NCBI GenBank assembly: GCA_905181615.1
Contig: CAJIYH010000004.1
Location: 62,001-126,000, forward strand
Direction: 5' to 3'
From: an uncultured Flavobacteriaceae bacterium
GTDB taxonomy: Bacteria > Bacteroidota > Bacteroidia > Flavobacteriales > Flavobacteriaceae
DNA length: 64,000 bases
Positions 9,714-19,180 of the stretch are shown here, in pieces. The notes below the pieces were generated by a model, which saw nothing but the letters and a program-made list of their open reading frames with translations, ran no database searches and was not told where the DNA came from. Made by a program: the position numbers and the translations under genes. Each line of letters opens with the position of its first letter. The first letter of the stretch is position 1.

Positions 9714-9721
9714 TAATTTTG
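9714..9721 (+). promoter_or_regulatory. -7 element overlapping the apparent start of the TonB receptor gene
   Basis: TAATTTTG matches TAnnTTTG. It overlaps the first possible TTG codon (9719) of the receptor frame, so translation probably begins further in, at the TTG at 9731. Confidence 0.5.
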
Positions 9722-9730
9722 AAAAAAAAA

Positions 9731-11773
9731 TTGAAAATAAAAATAGCAGTATTTATTGTATTTTTTGGATTTAGTTATAACCTCTTTGCTCAGATTGATT
9801 CTCTACAGACGGTTAAATTAGAAGCTGTTGAAGTTTCTGCTACAAAAATATCCAATTCATTATTAGAGTCTACATGGTCTGTTTCTAAACTAGATTTCAA
9901 ATCCAAACAAGATCAAATGCAACAGCTCTCATTCAGTGAGTATGTTCAAGGAGTTCCAGGATTGTTTGCTTTAAACACAAATAATTTCTCTCAAGATTTA
10001 AGGATTTCAATTCGTGGTTTTGGAGCACGATCTGCTTTCGGTATCCGTGGAATTAAAATTTTAGTTGACGGTATTCCAGAAACTACACCGGACGGGCAAG
10101 GTCAAATCGACAACTTATCGCTAGGAAGTATTTCCTTGGTTGAGGTTATTCGAGGTCCTTCGTCTTTACTTTATGGGAATGCTTCTGGGGGAGTAATAAG
10201 CATTCAGACTACTAGTGATATTGAAAAAAATTATATTAAACCAGCGATGACTCTTGGTAGGTTTGGCATGGAGAATCTTCAAATAGAAGCAGGTGTTAAA
10301 AAAAAGAATACAACATTAATTTTATTAGCAAATAAAATAAAAACAAACGGATATCGTGCTCAAAGTGGTTTTGAGAGTAGTGGAATCAATGCTAGAATTA
10401 AACATGAATTCTCTGAGAAAACAGAAATTAATTTACTGTTAAATTATACAGACAGTCCAGTTGCGGAGGATGCTGGAGGTTTAAATTTTGAATCAGTAAT
10501 TGCAAATAGATTACAAGCACGCGATAGAAATGTTAGTTACAAAACTCAAGAAGCCGTTAAACAATTTAAAACAGGTTTTTCTTTAAAGTACCAAATCAAT
10601 CCTAAATTATTGTTTTCTACTTATGGATTTTCTGCTTCTCGAGATTTTAGCGCTAAACTACCTTTCGCTTTTGGTGGAGCTGTTTCTTTAAATCGATCTT
10701 ATTCAGGACAAGGTGCTCAATTTAATTATAATTCAGGGAGTCCAAATAATAATAGCAATAATTTTCAATTGGGTTATAGTTGGGCAAAACAATCCGATCT
10801 AAGAAAAAGGTATTATAATAATCTAGGAGCTCGAGGAGATTTAACCCTAATCCAAAGAGAAAAATTTGATGCGATAAGCTTCTATCTTTTAGATCAAATT
10901 TCTATAGGAAAATATAAACTTGTAGGGGGAATACGATATGATTCAAATAAGTTAGAAGCGGTTGACTATTTATTCGAAAACGGTAATGATAGCGGTAGTT
11001 TGTTTTTAAATTCTTGGAGTTCTTCTTTAGGAGTAAATTATAAAATAAACACCAAAAGTTATTTGTTTACTTCTGTCGGTACAAGTTTTGAAACACCAGT
11101 ATTGAGCGAACTTTCTGCAAATCCAAATGGGAGTGGAGGTTTTAACTCTTCTTTATCCGCTCAAAGAGCATTAAACAAAGAGATTGGGTACCGCTATTTT
11201 AGTGTTAAATCAGAATTTGAAATTGTCCTTTTTGATATAAATACATCGAACGATCTAGTTCCTTATGAATTAGAATCTTTTCCAGACAGAACCTTTTACC
11301 GCAATGCTGGAAAAACTAATCGTACCGGTTTAGAATTAAGTTTTTCTAAACAAATATCTGACTTTCTAGACACAAAAATCAGCTATACATTTTCTGACTT
11401 TAGTTACAAATCTTTTCAAATTGGTACTACAGATTTAGCAGGAAAGAAGTTGCCTGGGATTCCAAAACATATGGCTTCTATTACTTCTAATTTGGTTAAA
11501 AACGGGTGGAATATTTCTTTAATTAACCGACTACAAGGGAACTTATTTGCAGATGATGCTAATGAGGTAAAAGAAAAAGCATTTTTAGTTTCTAATCTTA
11601 ATGTAAGTTTTCAAAACGGAAAGGGAAAAATAAGTTGGATTCCTTTCTTTGGAATAAATAACCTCTGGAATTCAATTTATAACGACAATATTAGAGTTAA
11701 TGCTTTTGGAGGTCGCTATTATGAGCCTGCTCCTACAAGATATATTTTTGGCGGAATTCGCGTAATTATATAG
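9731..11773 (+). CDS. TonB-dependent outer-membrane receptor
   Basis: About 680 residues. A signal peptide (IAVFIVFFGFSYNLFAQ) precedes a TonB-box-like stretch (LEAVEVSATK), a plug domain (LRISIRGFGARSAFGIRGI, VEVIRGPSSLLYGNASGGVIS) and a 22-strand barrel (GLELSFSKQISD, NLNVSFQNGKGK). It resembles ferric-siderophore or other small-ligand receptors (FecA/FhuE-like), not SusC, because the N-terminal carboxypeptidase-like domain is missing. There is no ATG: the frame opens at TTG 9719, but a promoter box overlaps that codon, so TTG 9731 is preferred. The ligand is unknown. Confidence 0.9.
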   Translation: MKIKIAVFIVFFGFSYNLFAQIDSLQTVKLEAVEVSATKISNSLLESTWSVSKLDFKSKQDQMQQLSFSEYVQGVPGLFALNTNNFSQDLRISIRGFGARSAFGIRGIKILVDGIPETTPDGQGQIDNLSLGSISLVEVIRGPSSLLYGNASGGVISIQTTSDIEKNYIKPAMTLGRFGMENLQIEAGVKKKNTTLILLANKIKTNGYRAQSGFESSGINARIKHEFSEKTEINLLLNYTDSPVAEDAGGLNFESVIANRLQARDRNVSYKTQEAVKQFKTGFSLKYQINPKLLFSTYGFSASRDFSAKLPFAFGGAVSLNRSYSGQGAQFNYNSGSPNNNSNNFQLGYSWAKQSDLRKRYYNNLGARGDLTLIQREKFDAISFYLLDQISIGKYKLVGGIRYDSNKLEAVDYLFENGNDSGSLFLNSWSSSLGVNYKINTKSYLFTSVGTSFETPVLSELSANPNGSGGFNSSLSAQRALNKEIGYRYFSVKSEFEIVLFDINTSNDLVPYELESFPDRTFYRNAGKTNRTGLELSFSKQISDFLDTKISYTFSDFSYKSFQIGTTDLAGKKLPGIPKHMASITSNLVKNGWNISLINRLQGNLFADDANEVKEKAFLVSNLNVSFQNGKGKISWIPFFGINNLWNSIYNDNIRVNAFGGRYYEPAPTRYIFGGIRVII

Positions 11774-11778
11774 AATAT

Positions 11779-12325
11779 TTAATCTTCTGTAAAATGAGAT
11801 GTTCTTTTGGGCTTTGAAAATTTATTAGAATTATATTCTTCCGATTTACCATAGGGTATTGATAAACTCTTCCAGTTCTTATTTTTTAATGTTTTTCCAA
11901 TAAAAACAATTTGACCAACATGATATGCATAATGACCTAGTTGTCGATTTAATGCTTCTTGAACTGTCAGTCCCATATTTCTAATAAACACTTCTTTCTT
12001 TAAATCTTTTTCTTTTAAAGCTTCTATTGCGTCAAACAAACAGCGCCATCCGGTTTCCCATGATTCGATTATTACTTCTTTTGTTGTTAAAGGATGTTTA
12101 AATTCATCATCTATTGCGCCAGTTTTTTTCTCCATCTGAATTTAAAAAATCAGTCCATCTTGAAAGCATATTCCCATTGACGTGCTTTACGATTTGACCG
12201 ATGCAGATACTCTCAGAACTACTTTTCCAATTAAGTTCTTTGTCATCAAGTTGTTCAATAGTTCGATCTCCAAGAGCTTTATAATAAAAAAATTCTTTTT
12301 CAATATTTTCTATGAATAGCGACAT
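11779..12325 (-). pseudogene. DinB/DUF1572-like protein, frameshifted
   Basis: Two overlapping frames (12325 to 12107 and 12135 to 11779) together make one DinB-superfamily four-helix protein. The first half holds MSLFIENIEKEFFYYK and IGQIVKHVNGNM, the second DEFKHPLT, GWRCLFDAIEAL and LGHYAYHVGQIVFIGK; the histidines are possible metal ligands. The join lies near 12110-12120, where the expected Asn-Arg-Asp-Asp needs a GA that is absent (AGATGATG in place of AGAGATGATG). A 2-base loss in a short GA repeat explains it. The start is set at 12325, because the longer 12361 start adds an unrelated basic stretch. Confidence 0.75.
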
Positions 12326-12494
12326 TTTTTTGGGATATATTTTTATTAAAAAGACACTCAATTAAGAGAATTTAAGATATTCCTTGGAGCTTTGTATAGC
12401 ATCATATTGCACAAACCAAAGATAATAAATAATTAAAATGGCTTCTTTCCTCTAAAATATAAAAAATGAGCTTTCCGAATTAGAATAAAAAGGT

Positions 12495-12502
12495 TATTTT
12501 TG
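12495..12502 (+). promoter_or_regulatory. -7 promoter element of the TPR/ribH run
   Basis: TATTTTTG matches TAnnTTTG and ends 19 bases before the ATG at 12522. It likely drives the TPR protein and ribH, and perhaps the genes after them. Confidence 0.6.
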
Positions 12503-12521
12503 GGGACTTTAAAAAACCACA

Positions 12522-13286
12522 ATGGCTACATATAAAAAACGCGGAGCAAAAAAATCATTAACAAAACCTGATCTTAGCGTCCAAGAAACGGATAGTGCAA
12601 CAGCAGAAGTATTTGAAACACTCGACACTTCAGCTTCTAAGGCTGAGGATTTTGTTGCGAAATATCAAAACATTATTTTAACAGTAATAGTTGTAGTTAC
12701 AATAGGGATTTTAGGTTCTCTAGGATACCAGTCTTATGTGGTTGAACCAGCATCTAAAGAAGCGGTTAGTGAGCTAAATCAAGCGCAGTACTATTTTAAT
12801 TTAGCAGTAAATAGTCAGGAAACGGATTCACTTTACGCACGTTCAATTCGTGGAGGTGAAGGTAAATACGGTTTTGATGATATCATCGAAAACTATGGAG
12901 GTACTCCTGCAGCAGACCTAGCTTCTTACAGTGCTGGAATGGCTTATTTTAATATGAATGACTTTAATACAGCTATTGATTATCTCAAAGATTTTAGTTC
13001 AGATGATATTTTATTGAGTGCTTTAGCTAAAGGTGCTATCGGAGATTCTTATGCTCAACTAGGCGATACCGATCAAGCTCTGAATTATTATGAAAAAGCA
13101 ATTGATGCGAGTCAAAACAATTATACCTCACCTAAATATTTATTTAAAGCGGCCTTATTAAGTTCTACATTAGCAAAGAATAGTAAAGCGTTATCTTATT
13201 TTAAACTAATAAAATCAGATTTTCCAAATTCTGAAGAAGCAGCTCAAGTTGATATTCAAATTGGTCGTTTAGAAAACATTAAATAA
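12522..13286 (+). CDS. TPR-repeat single-span membrane protein
   Basis: 254 residues: a polar N-terminal tail with lysines (MATYKKRGAKKS), a coiled acidic stretch, one membrane span (about 51-70, IILTVIVVVTIGILG), and a periplasmic part with TPR-like helices (GMAYFNMNDFNTAIDYL, GDSYAQLGDTDQALNYYEKA). The layout resembles YfgM-type proteins that assist the Sec translocon. It lies 6 bases before ribH, an arrangement common in Flavobacteriaceae. The role is inferred from topology. Confidence 0.85.
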   Translation: MATYKKRGAKKSLTKPDLSVQETDSATAEVFETLDTSASKAEDFVAKYQNIILTVIVVVTIGILGSLGYQSYVVEPASKEAVSELNQAQYYFNLAVNSQETDSLYARSIRGGEGKYGFDDIIENYGGTPAADLASYSAGMAYFNMNDFNTAIDYLKDFSSDDILLSALAKGAIGDSYAQLGDTDQALNYYEKAIDASQNNYTSPKYLFKAALLSSTLAKNSKALSYFKLIKSDFPNSEEAAQVDIQIGRLENIK

Positions 13287-13292
13287 AATTTT

Positions 13293-13772
13293 ATGGCAAC
13301 GGCTAATTCTAATTTATCCGTTTATGACCCTTCAGAGGTTCCTTCAGGTTCAGACTATACTATAGCCATAGTTGTATCCGAATGGAACAGTCAGGTTACT
13401 GAGCCACTTTTTAAAGGGGCATACGATACTCTTATTAAACACGGCGTTTTGATAAGTAATATTTCTAGAATCAATGTTCCTGGAAGTTTTGAATTAATTT
13501 ATGGAGCTAAACATGCTCAAAACACAGGTGTAGATGCTGTTGTTGTTATAGGAAGTGTTATTCAAGGTGAAACAAAACACTTCGACTTTGTGTGCCAAGG
13601 AGTTGTTCAGGGTATTAAAGATTTGAATATTAAGTCCGACATTCCAGTTATCTTTTGTGTTTTAACAGACAACAACCTTCAGCAGGCTCTAGATCGTTCT
13701 GGTGGTAAGCATGGTAATAAAGGCGTTGAAGCAGCAGTCGCTGCGCTAAAGATGGCATCTCTTTCCAAGTAA
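13293..13772 (+). CDS. ribH: 6,7-dimethyl-8-ribityllumazine synthase
   Basis: 159 residues, normal length. It condenses 5-amino-6-ribitylamino-uracil with dihydroxybutanone phosphate in riboflavin synthesis. The substrate loops are present: SEWNS near the start, VPGSFELIYGAK, GSVIQGETKHFDFV (catalytic His in the family) and the C-terminal DRSGGKHGNKGVEAA. No FMN riboswitch is visible upstream; the gene is read from the TPR-gene promoter. Confidence 0.97.
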   Translation: MATANSNLSVYDPSEVPSGSDYTIAIVVSEWNSQVTEPLFKGAYDTLIKHGVLISNISRINVPGSFELIYGAKHAQNTGVDAVVVIGSVIQGETKHFDFVCQGVVQGIKDLNIKSDIPVIFCVLTDNNLQQALDRSGGKHGNKGVEAAVAALKMASLSK

Positions 13773-13858
13773 TAAGTTGTCAACATTACTGTAGTTCTGA
13801 GTTGTCATTATTGTGATTCTAGTAAAATCAATGTATTTTTATCTTTTAAGCAAAACAC

Positions 13859-14149
13859 ATGTTCAAAGCAAATCTTTTTAAACTGAATCGCAATAAGCGA
13901 TATAACTATACACCACGGTATTATCAAGGTAAAACTATAGAGAATCTTTATGATTTTGATTCGAAGTTTAACAAGTATCGAGAGACCTACAATGAAAATG
14001 ATTTGGCAAAACAATGGCAAGATGCTCGTTTAGAAAACAGAAACAGATCTAACCGATCATTTAATCCAACTTTATTAGTTGCCATTGCCGTATTAACACT
14101 TATATTTTTATTTATTATAGATTTCGATCTATCTATTTTTTCCACCTAA
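13859..14149 (+). CDS. small membrane-anchored protein between ribH and mutL
   Basis: 96 residues. A basic, Tyr/Arg-rich N-terminal half (NRNKRYNYTPRYYQGK) ends in a C-terminal hydrophobic span (about 76-95, LLVAIAVLTLIFLFII). Proteins of this kind at this position in Flavobacteriaceae are sometimes labelled riboflavin synthase subunit beta because of the neighbour, but nothing in the sequence supports an enzyme. It ends 4 bases before mutL. Function unknown. Confidence 0.75.
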   Translation: MFKANLFKLNRNKRYNYTPRYYQGKTIENLYDFDSKFNKYRETYNENDLAKQWQDARLENRNRSNRSFNPTLLVAIAVLTLIFLFIIDFDLSIFST

Positions 14150-14153
14150 ATTC

Positions 14154-15947
14154 ATGGGAGATATTATAACCTTATTACCTGATCATGTAGCCAATCAGAT
14201 TGCTGCAGGAGAAGTTGTTCAACGACCCGCTTCTGTTGTTAAAGAACTGATGGAGAATGCAATTGATGCTGGGTCTACTCACGTTCAGCTAATCATAAAA
14301 GAAGCTGGAAAAGTATTGATTCAAGTAGTTGACAATGGTAAGGGGATGAGTGTTACTGATGCTCGAATGGCATTTGAACGACACGCAACATCTAAAATTA
14401 AAGCGGCCTCTGATTTGTTTGCTCTAAACACAAAAGGTTTTCGTGGCGAAGCTTTAGCTTCTATAGCTGCTGTTGCTCACGTAGAAATGCTTACCAAAAC
14501 TGCTGTCGATGAAGTCGCTACACAAATTAAAATTGCTGGGAGCGAAATTCAAGAGCAAGAACCTATTGTTGCTCCGCAAGGAACTTCTATTGCAGTCAAG
14601 AATTTATTTTTTAATATCCCTGCCCGGCGTAATTTTTTAAAATCAAATACCGTAGAGCTTAGACACATCATCGATGAATTTCATCGGGTTGCCTTGGCTC
14701 ACCCTCAGGTAGCATTTACTTTTTTTCAGGGGGGACAGGAGTTGTTCGATTTACCCGCCGCCAATTTAAGAAAACGAATTGTACATATTTTTGGCTCAAA
14801 AATCGATGAAAAATTGGTTCCTGTTGAAGAATCAACTTCCGTTTCGTCTGTTTCTGGATTTGTAATAAAACCGAATGCTGCCAAAAGAACGCGCGGACAA
14901 CAGTTTTTCTTTGTAAATGATCGGTTCATCAAAAGTCCCTTTATGCATCATGCTATAATGAATGCTTACGAAGGTTTGCTGGTTGATGGAACTGTGCCTG
15001 GGTATTTCATTTTTTTCAACCTAGATCCGCAGACGATAGACATAAACATTCATCCCACTAAGACGGAAGTGAAATTTGAAGACGAACAAAGCTTGTATGC
15101 TATTTTGCGCTCCTGTGTCAAGCATAGTTTAGGAATGTTCAATGTAGCCCCAACACTAGACTTTGAAAGGGATCCAAATCTTGACACACCCTATAGACAA
15201 GTAAATCAAAGTGCAGGAACTCCACAACTAGAAGTGGACTCTAGTTTTAATCCATTTAAGAATCCTGATGCTAGACGTTTTTCAAAGCCAAACGAATCCA
15301 GTTGGGAAAGCCTCTATGTGGAGGTAGAGTCTCAGCGCGTTTCAAGTTCTTTAGGAAACGAACTTAATGCTACACCTGATTATGATACAGTAAAAGTCTT
15401 TCAGTTGATGAATCGCTACATAGTAAGTTCTATAGGTTCGGCCTTGTTACTAATCGATCAACAGCGCGCTCATGAACGTATATTATACGAGCAGTTTTTA
15501 AAAACAATTACACAAAAGAAAACTGCCAGTCAGCAGTTACTTTTTCCTTATAAACTTGAATTAAACCTTACCCAACAAGCTTTTTTATCGGACTTAGAAG
15601 AAGTATTGGTTGAAGCAGGCTTTATTTTTGAACGAGATTCAAATATTACAATCATTATTAAAGGAATCCCTTCATCAAGTTCTGAAAAGGAAATACCAAA
15701 TATTTTTGAAAATCTTTTTAACTCCTTAGAGAGCGACCTCCCTGCAGATAGTTTTAGTCAGTCAGACGTATTGTCTAAATCTCTTGCTAAAACCTTATCA
15801 ATTAAGCGTGGAGTGTCAATGAAGCCAGAAGAACAACAACGCCTATTAGATGATTTATTTGCCTGTAAAGAAACTCAAGTGTCTCCATTTAATCGACAGA
15901 TTTTTGTTACTTTAACACAAGAAGAACTAGACAAAAAATTTACTTAA
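14154..15947 (+). CDS. mutL: DNA mismatch repair protein MutL
   Basis: 597 residues. The N-terminal GHKL ATPase motifs are complete: ENAIDAG (motif I), DNGKGM (motif II), TKGFRGEALASI (motif III). The C-terminal dimer/endonuclease domain carries DQQRAHERILYE, close to the DQHAxxE(R) endonuclease motif but with His and Ala replaced. The final motif reads SPFNRQIF where endonuclease-type MutLs have a Cys-Pro-His-Gly motif, so zinc binding and nicking are uncertain. The stop overlaps the next start by one base (TAATG). Confidence 0.96.
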   Translation: MGDIITLLPDHVANQIAAGEVVQRPASVVKELMENAIDAGSTHVQLIIKEAGKVLIQVVDNGKGMSVTDARMAFERHATSKIKAASDLFALNTKGFRGEALASIAAVAHVEMLTKTAVDEVATQIKIAGSEIQEQEPIVAPQGTSIAVKNLFFNIPARRNFLKSNTVELRHIIDEFHRVALAHPQVAFTFFQGGQELFDLPAANLRKRIVHIFGSKIDEKLVPVEESTSVSSVSGFVIKPNAAKRTRGQQFFFVNDRFIKSPFMHHAIMNAYEGLLVDGTVPGYFIFFNLDPQTIDINIHPTKTEVKFEDEQSLYAILRSCVKHSLGMFNVAPTLDFERDPNLDTPYRQVNQSAGTPQLEVDSSFNPFKNPDARRFSKPNESSWESLYVEVESQRVSSSLGNELNATPDYDTVKVFQLMNRYIVSSIGSALLLIDQQRAHERILYEQFLKTITQKKTASQQLLFPYKLELNLTQQAFLSDLEEVLVEAGFIFERDSNITIIIKGIPSSSSEKEIPNIFENLFNSLESDLPADSFSQSDVLSKSLAKTLSIKRGVSMKPEEQQRLLDDLFACKETQVSPFNRQIFVTLTQEELDKKFT

Positions 15948-16687
15948 TGGGCAGAATTACAGATACCATAAAACATTTATTGATAATCAATGTGATTTTT
16001 TTCTTTGCGAAAAATCAATTTGGTGATTCTTTATATGATTTGTTTGCACTGCACTATTTTCAAAATCCACTCTTTGAAGTTTGGCAACCATTTACTCACA
16101 TGTTTATGCATGGAAACTTTAGTCATATTCTATTCAATATGTTCGGTTTGTATATGTTCGGTTCTCCTTTAGAATCTCTATGGGGAAAAAAGAAATTCAT
16201 ATTTTTTTACCTCTCTGCCGGTTTTGGAGCGGCTGCACTTCAGTTGTTTATATACCATTTCCAGTTTAATTCGGTTTTGGAAGAATTGATGAACTTAGGT
16301 TACGGTCAAGATGCTATAGATGCTTTATTAAACGAAGGTAAATATAACATCTCAATATTAAACCAAGTAAGTGAAGGGCAATTATCAAGTATTTTTAATT
16401 CTTATAATGCTTCTATGGTAGGAGCATCAGGGGCTTTATATGGAGTTTTAGTTGCTTTTGCAATGCTGTTTCCTAATTCTGAATTATACTTGATGTTCAT
16501 TCCAGTACCGATAAAAGCAAAATATCTTATTCCATTCATGATTTTGGGTGATTTGTTTTTTGGTTTTACTTCTTTTTCAATTGGTCCAATCGCTCATTTC
16601 GCACATTTAGGAGGTGCAATCACGGGATTTATTATGATGCGCTATTGGAAGAAACAACAGTTTAATAATAATCGTTGGGACGTATGA
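15947..16687 (+). CDS. rhomboid family intramembrane serine protease (first of a pair)
   Basis: 246 residues and about six membrane spans. The rhomboid motifs are present: HGNFSHILFNM, the catalytic Ser161 in GASGALYG and the catalytic His220 in AHFAHLGGA. An insertion of about 50 polar residues (about 107-156) separates two spans and may form an extramembrane loop. Translationally coupled to mutL (1-base overlap) and to the next rhomboid (4-base overlap). Substrates unknown. Confidence 0.92.
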   Translation: MGRITDTIKHLLIINVIFFFAKNQFGDSLYDLFALHYFQNPLFEVWQPFTHMFMHGNFSHILFNMFGLYMFGSPLESLWGKKKFIFFYLSAGFGAAALQLFIYHFQFNSVLEELMNLGYGQDAIDALLNEGKYNISILNQVSEGQLSSIFNSYNASMVGASGALYGVLVAFAMLFPNSELYLMFIPVPIKAKYLIPFMILGDLFFGFTSFSIGPIAHFAHLGGAITGFIMMRYWKKQQFNNNRWDV

Positions 16688-17553
16688 GTATATTCGATGA
16701 TTTAAAATATAAATTCCAGAAGTTTTCTATTGCAGAAAAGTTAATTGTCATAAACATCTTCTTCTTTGTGGTTCCTTTTTTTTTGCAAACAATTTTTTGG
16801 TTGATCAAAATTCCAACTTCACAAGTAGGTTCATGGTTTCATTTATTACCGGACTTCACAGAGGTTCTTTTTCGTCCCTGGACATTATTAACTTATAGTT
16901 TTATGCATGGAAATGTTAGCCATATTCTTTGGAATATGGTTCTCTTGTATTTTGCTTCTCGCATTTATTTGAATTTGTTTTCGGAAAAGCAATTTTTAAA
17001 AAACTATATCCTCGGGGTTCTTGTTGGGGGCTTGTTTTTTTTAATTGGATATAATTTGTTTCCAGTCTTTGAAGGGATTTATCCACCCTTGGTGGGCGCT
17101 TCTGCTGGTGTTATGGCAATTCTTATTTTTGTTGCTACCTATACGCCAAATCAAGAAGTACGGCTTCTTTTTATAAATGTAAAACTTCAATACATTGGAA
17201 TTGCGTTTGTTATTATAGACATTCTCCAAATGCCTTATAGCAATGCTGGTGGAAGACTGGCGCATTTAGGAGGTGCTTTCATAGGCTATTTATATGCTTC
17301 TCAGTTAAGAAAGGGTAAGGATATAGGTTCAGTTTTAGATAGAATATTTAATTTTATATGCTCTTTATTTACTCCTAAAAAAACCAAAAACATGCGCACT
17401 GTTCATCGCTCTAAAAAGCCTTCTAAAGAAAATTTAATAAAACTTCAACAAGAAAAAATTGACACTATTTTAGATAAAATAAGTAAATCTGGCTACGAAA
17501 GTCTCAATCAGGAAGAGAAAGACTTTTTGTTTAGAGCAGGTAAAAATAATTAA
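16684..17553 (+). CDS. rhomboid family intramembrane serine protease (second of a pair)
   Basis: 289 residues. Six spans with HGNVSHILWNM, catalytic Ser140 in VGASAGVMA and His194 in RLAHLGGA, then a roughly 80-residue basic cytoplasmic tail (KKTKNMRTVHRSKKPSKEN onward) ending in a helical stretch. The ATG at 16684 forms an ATGA overlap with the previous stop. An upstream ATG at 16675 is possible but less natural. Confidence 0.92.
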   Translation: MSIFDDLKYKFQKFSIAEKLIVINIFFFVVPFFLQTIFWLIKIPTSQVGSWFHLLPDFTEVLFRPWTLLTYSFMHGNVSHILWNMVLLYFASRIYLNLFSEKQFLKNYILGVLVGGLFFLIGYNLFPVFEGIYPPLVGASAGVMAILIFVATYTPNQEVRLLFINVKLQYIGIAFVIIDILQMPYSNAGGRLAHLGGAFIGYLYASQLRKGKDIGSVLDRIFNFICSLFTPKKTKNMRTVHRSKKPSKENLIKLQQEKIDTILDKISKSGYESLNQEEKDFLFRAGKNN

Positions 17554-17567
17554 TAGCAATCCCCCAA

Positions 17568-18575
17568 ATGAAACTTAATTTTTTGCAAAAATTAATATTA
17601 CTAATCAATATTTTATTGTTGATTTTTCAACTCATGCTGATGGGAAGTATTCCTTCCTTATTTGAGTTTTCCATCATGAATTTATTTGTTCCCATCATTG
17701 TTTTAATAAATATTGGCTTTTTTATTTATTGGCTTTTAAGGTCTAAATGGGTATTTCTTTTATTCATGCTTTCTTTTCTAATAGGATACGGGGAGTGGGG
17801 TCTTTTGTATCAATTTCCAAGAACTTTAATTCATAAAAGCACCAATACTTTTAAAGTAATGACTTATAATGTTCGCCTTTTTAATAAGTTTGATTGGATT
17901 AAAGAAGCCAATGTTTCTAAAGAAATTGAACGCTTTATAAGTCAAGAACAACCTGATATTATTTGTTTTCAGGAATATTCTAAAAGTGAAGCACCAACAC
18001 TTTCATCTTATCCTTACAGCTATATTCAACCAATTCAAGCCAACGGGAAGTCGGAAATAGCAATTTTTTCTAAATTTCCGATAACCAATAGTGGCTATAT
18101 TAATTTTGAAAACTCTACTAATAGCGGGATCTTTTCAGATATTGAGCATCGCGGTAAGATAGCACGGGTATATAATTTACATTTAGAGTCTCTCAGAATT
18201 AACTTTAAAGACACCCTTGTCACGCAAGCAAATTCTGATGGTTTACAACTTAAATTTAATCAGGTTTTTAAAAAACAATTAGAACAAATTAAACAATTTG
18301 AAGAGGTTGATCTGTCAAACAAATACCCATTAATAATTTGCACTGATTTGAATAATTCACAATTTTCTTCCATTTATAGAACTCTAAAGAAAGGCAGACT
18401 TGATACTTTTAAACAAGCAGGAACAGGGCTTGGTACAACGTTTCAATTTTCTTTTTTTCCATTGCGCATAGATTTTATTTTAATTGACCCCACCTTCAAA
18501 GTAAACAACTTTAAGTCTTACGATGTTAACCTCTCAGATCATTTGCCTATCATGACAACTCTAGCATGGGATTGA
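17568..18575 (+). CDS. membrane-anchored endonuclease/exonuclease/phosphatase-family protein
   Basis: 335 residues. Three hydrophobic spans fill the first 85 residues; the rest is an EEP-fold hydrolase with MTYNVRLF, PDIICFQEY (metal Glu), DLNNSQFSS, RIDFILID and the catalytic SDHLPI at the end. The family cleaves phosphodiester or phosphate ester bonds with Mg2+; the substrate here is unknown. Its 3' end overlaps the convergent WbqC-like gene by 26 bases. Confidence 0.9.
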   Translation: MKLNFLQKLILLINILLLIFQLMLMGSIPSLFEFSIMNLFVPIIVLINIGFFIYWLLRSKWVFLLFMLSFLIGYGEWGLLYQFPRTLIHKSTNTFKVMTYNVRLFNKFDWIKEANVSKEIERFISQEQPDIICFQEYSKSEAPTLSSYPYSYIQPIQANGKSEIAIFSKFPITNSGYINFENSTNSGIFSDIEHRGKIARVYNLHLESLRINFKDTLVTQANSDGLQLKFNQVFKKQLEQIKQFEEVDLSNKYPLIICTDLNNSQFSSIYRTLKKGRLDTFKQAGTGLGTTFQFSFFPLRIDFILIDPTFKVNNFKSYDVNLSDHLPIMTTLAWD

Positions 18576-19179
18576 GGTCTATGTCTCTCAAATAAACAGA
18601 GCTTTCTGGGCCCAAATTACTCAATAAATCTAAAGCATTTAGATTGGCATGAAAACCTAATTTTGCTTCAAAAACCTGTATGTATTTCGGAAAGTTAAGA
18701 GGGAGTTTTGCTTTAGAGCTAACTAAAGCATTGCTAAACTGATTATAGGCATCCTGTTTTGAACGGATTGTTATTTTAGTTTCAATCTCTAGCCATTCCA
18801 AAATAAGGATAAGTAAACTCATGTTATAGTCAACTAGCTTTTCATGTTTTTTGAAAAATATTGGTTTGAGATCGTCTTGATAAAACTCAAAAAAAGGAGA
18901 GGAGCTGTATGCGCTGACAAATGATTTCCAATGGTTTTGTTGCCAATTTTCATCATAAGCTATTTTCACTTCTTTATCAATCAAATTTTTATACTTACTT
19001 CCATGTCTGATTGGAATACTCAAATTTAAAGCACCATTAGCACTAGCTATTATTGTTCTGTTTCTAAAGGTTTGCTTTTGATACTGAGCACCAGTTTGTA
19101 CGATCACATTTTCTTGTTGCGCAAGAATTGCAAGCGTAGCAATGTTAGGAATATAAGAACTGAAAATTTCGAGTTGCAC
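18550..19179 (-). CDS. WbqC-like family protein
   Basis: About 209 residues. The start VQLEIFSSYIPNIATLAILAQ and later NRTIIASANGALNLSIPI and NWQQNHWKSFVSAYSSSPFFEFY match the WbqC-like family found in polysaccharide and other Bacteroidota loci. I prefer the GTG at 19179, one base after the lepB stop, because family members begin right at this strand. An ATG at 19212 would add 11 Lys/Val-rich residues overlapping lepB. Enzymatic role not established. Confidence 0.85.
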   Translation of the reverse strand: MQLEIFSSYIPNIATLAILAQQENVIVQTGAQYQKQTFRNRTIIASANGALNLSIPIRHGSKYKNLIDKEVKIAYDENWQQNHWKSFVSAYSSSPFFEFYQDDLKPIFFKKHEKLVDYNMSLLILILEWLEIETKITIRSKQDAYNQFSNALVSSKAKLPLNFPKYIQVFEAKLGFHANLNALDLLSNLGPESSVYLRDIDLNPMLELS

Positions 19180-19180
19180 T

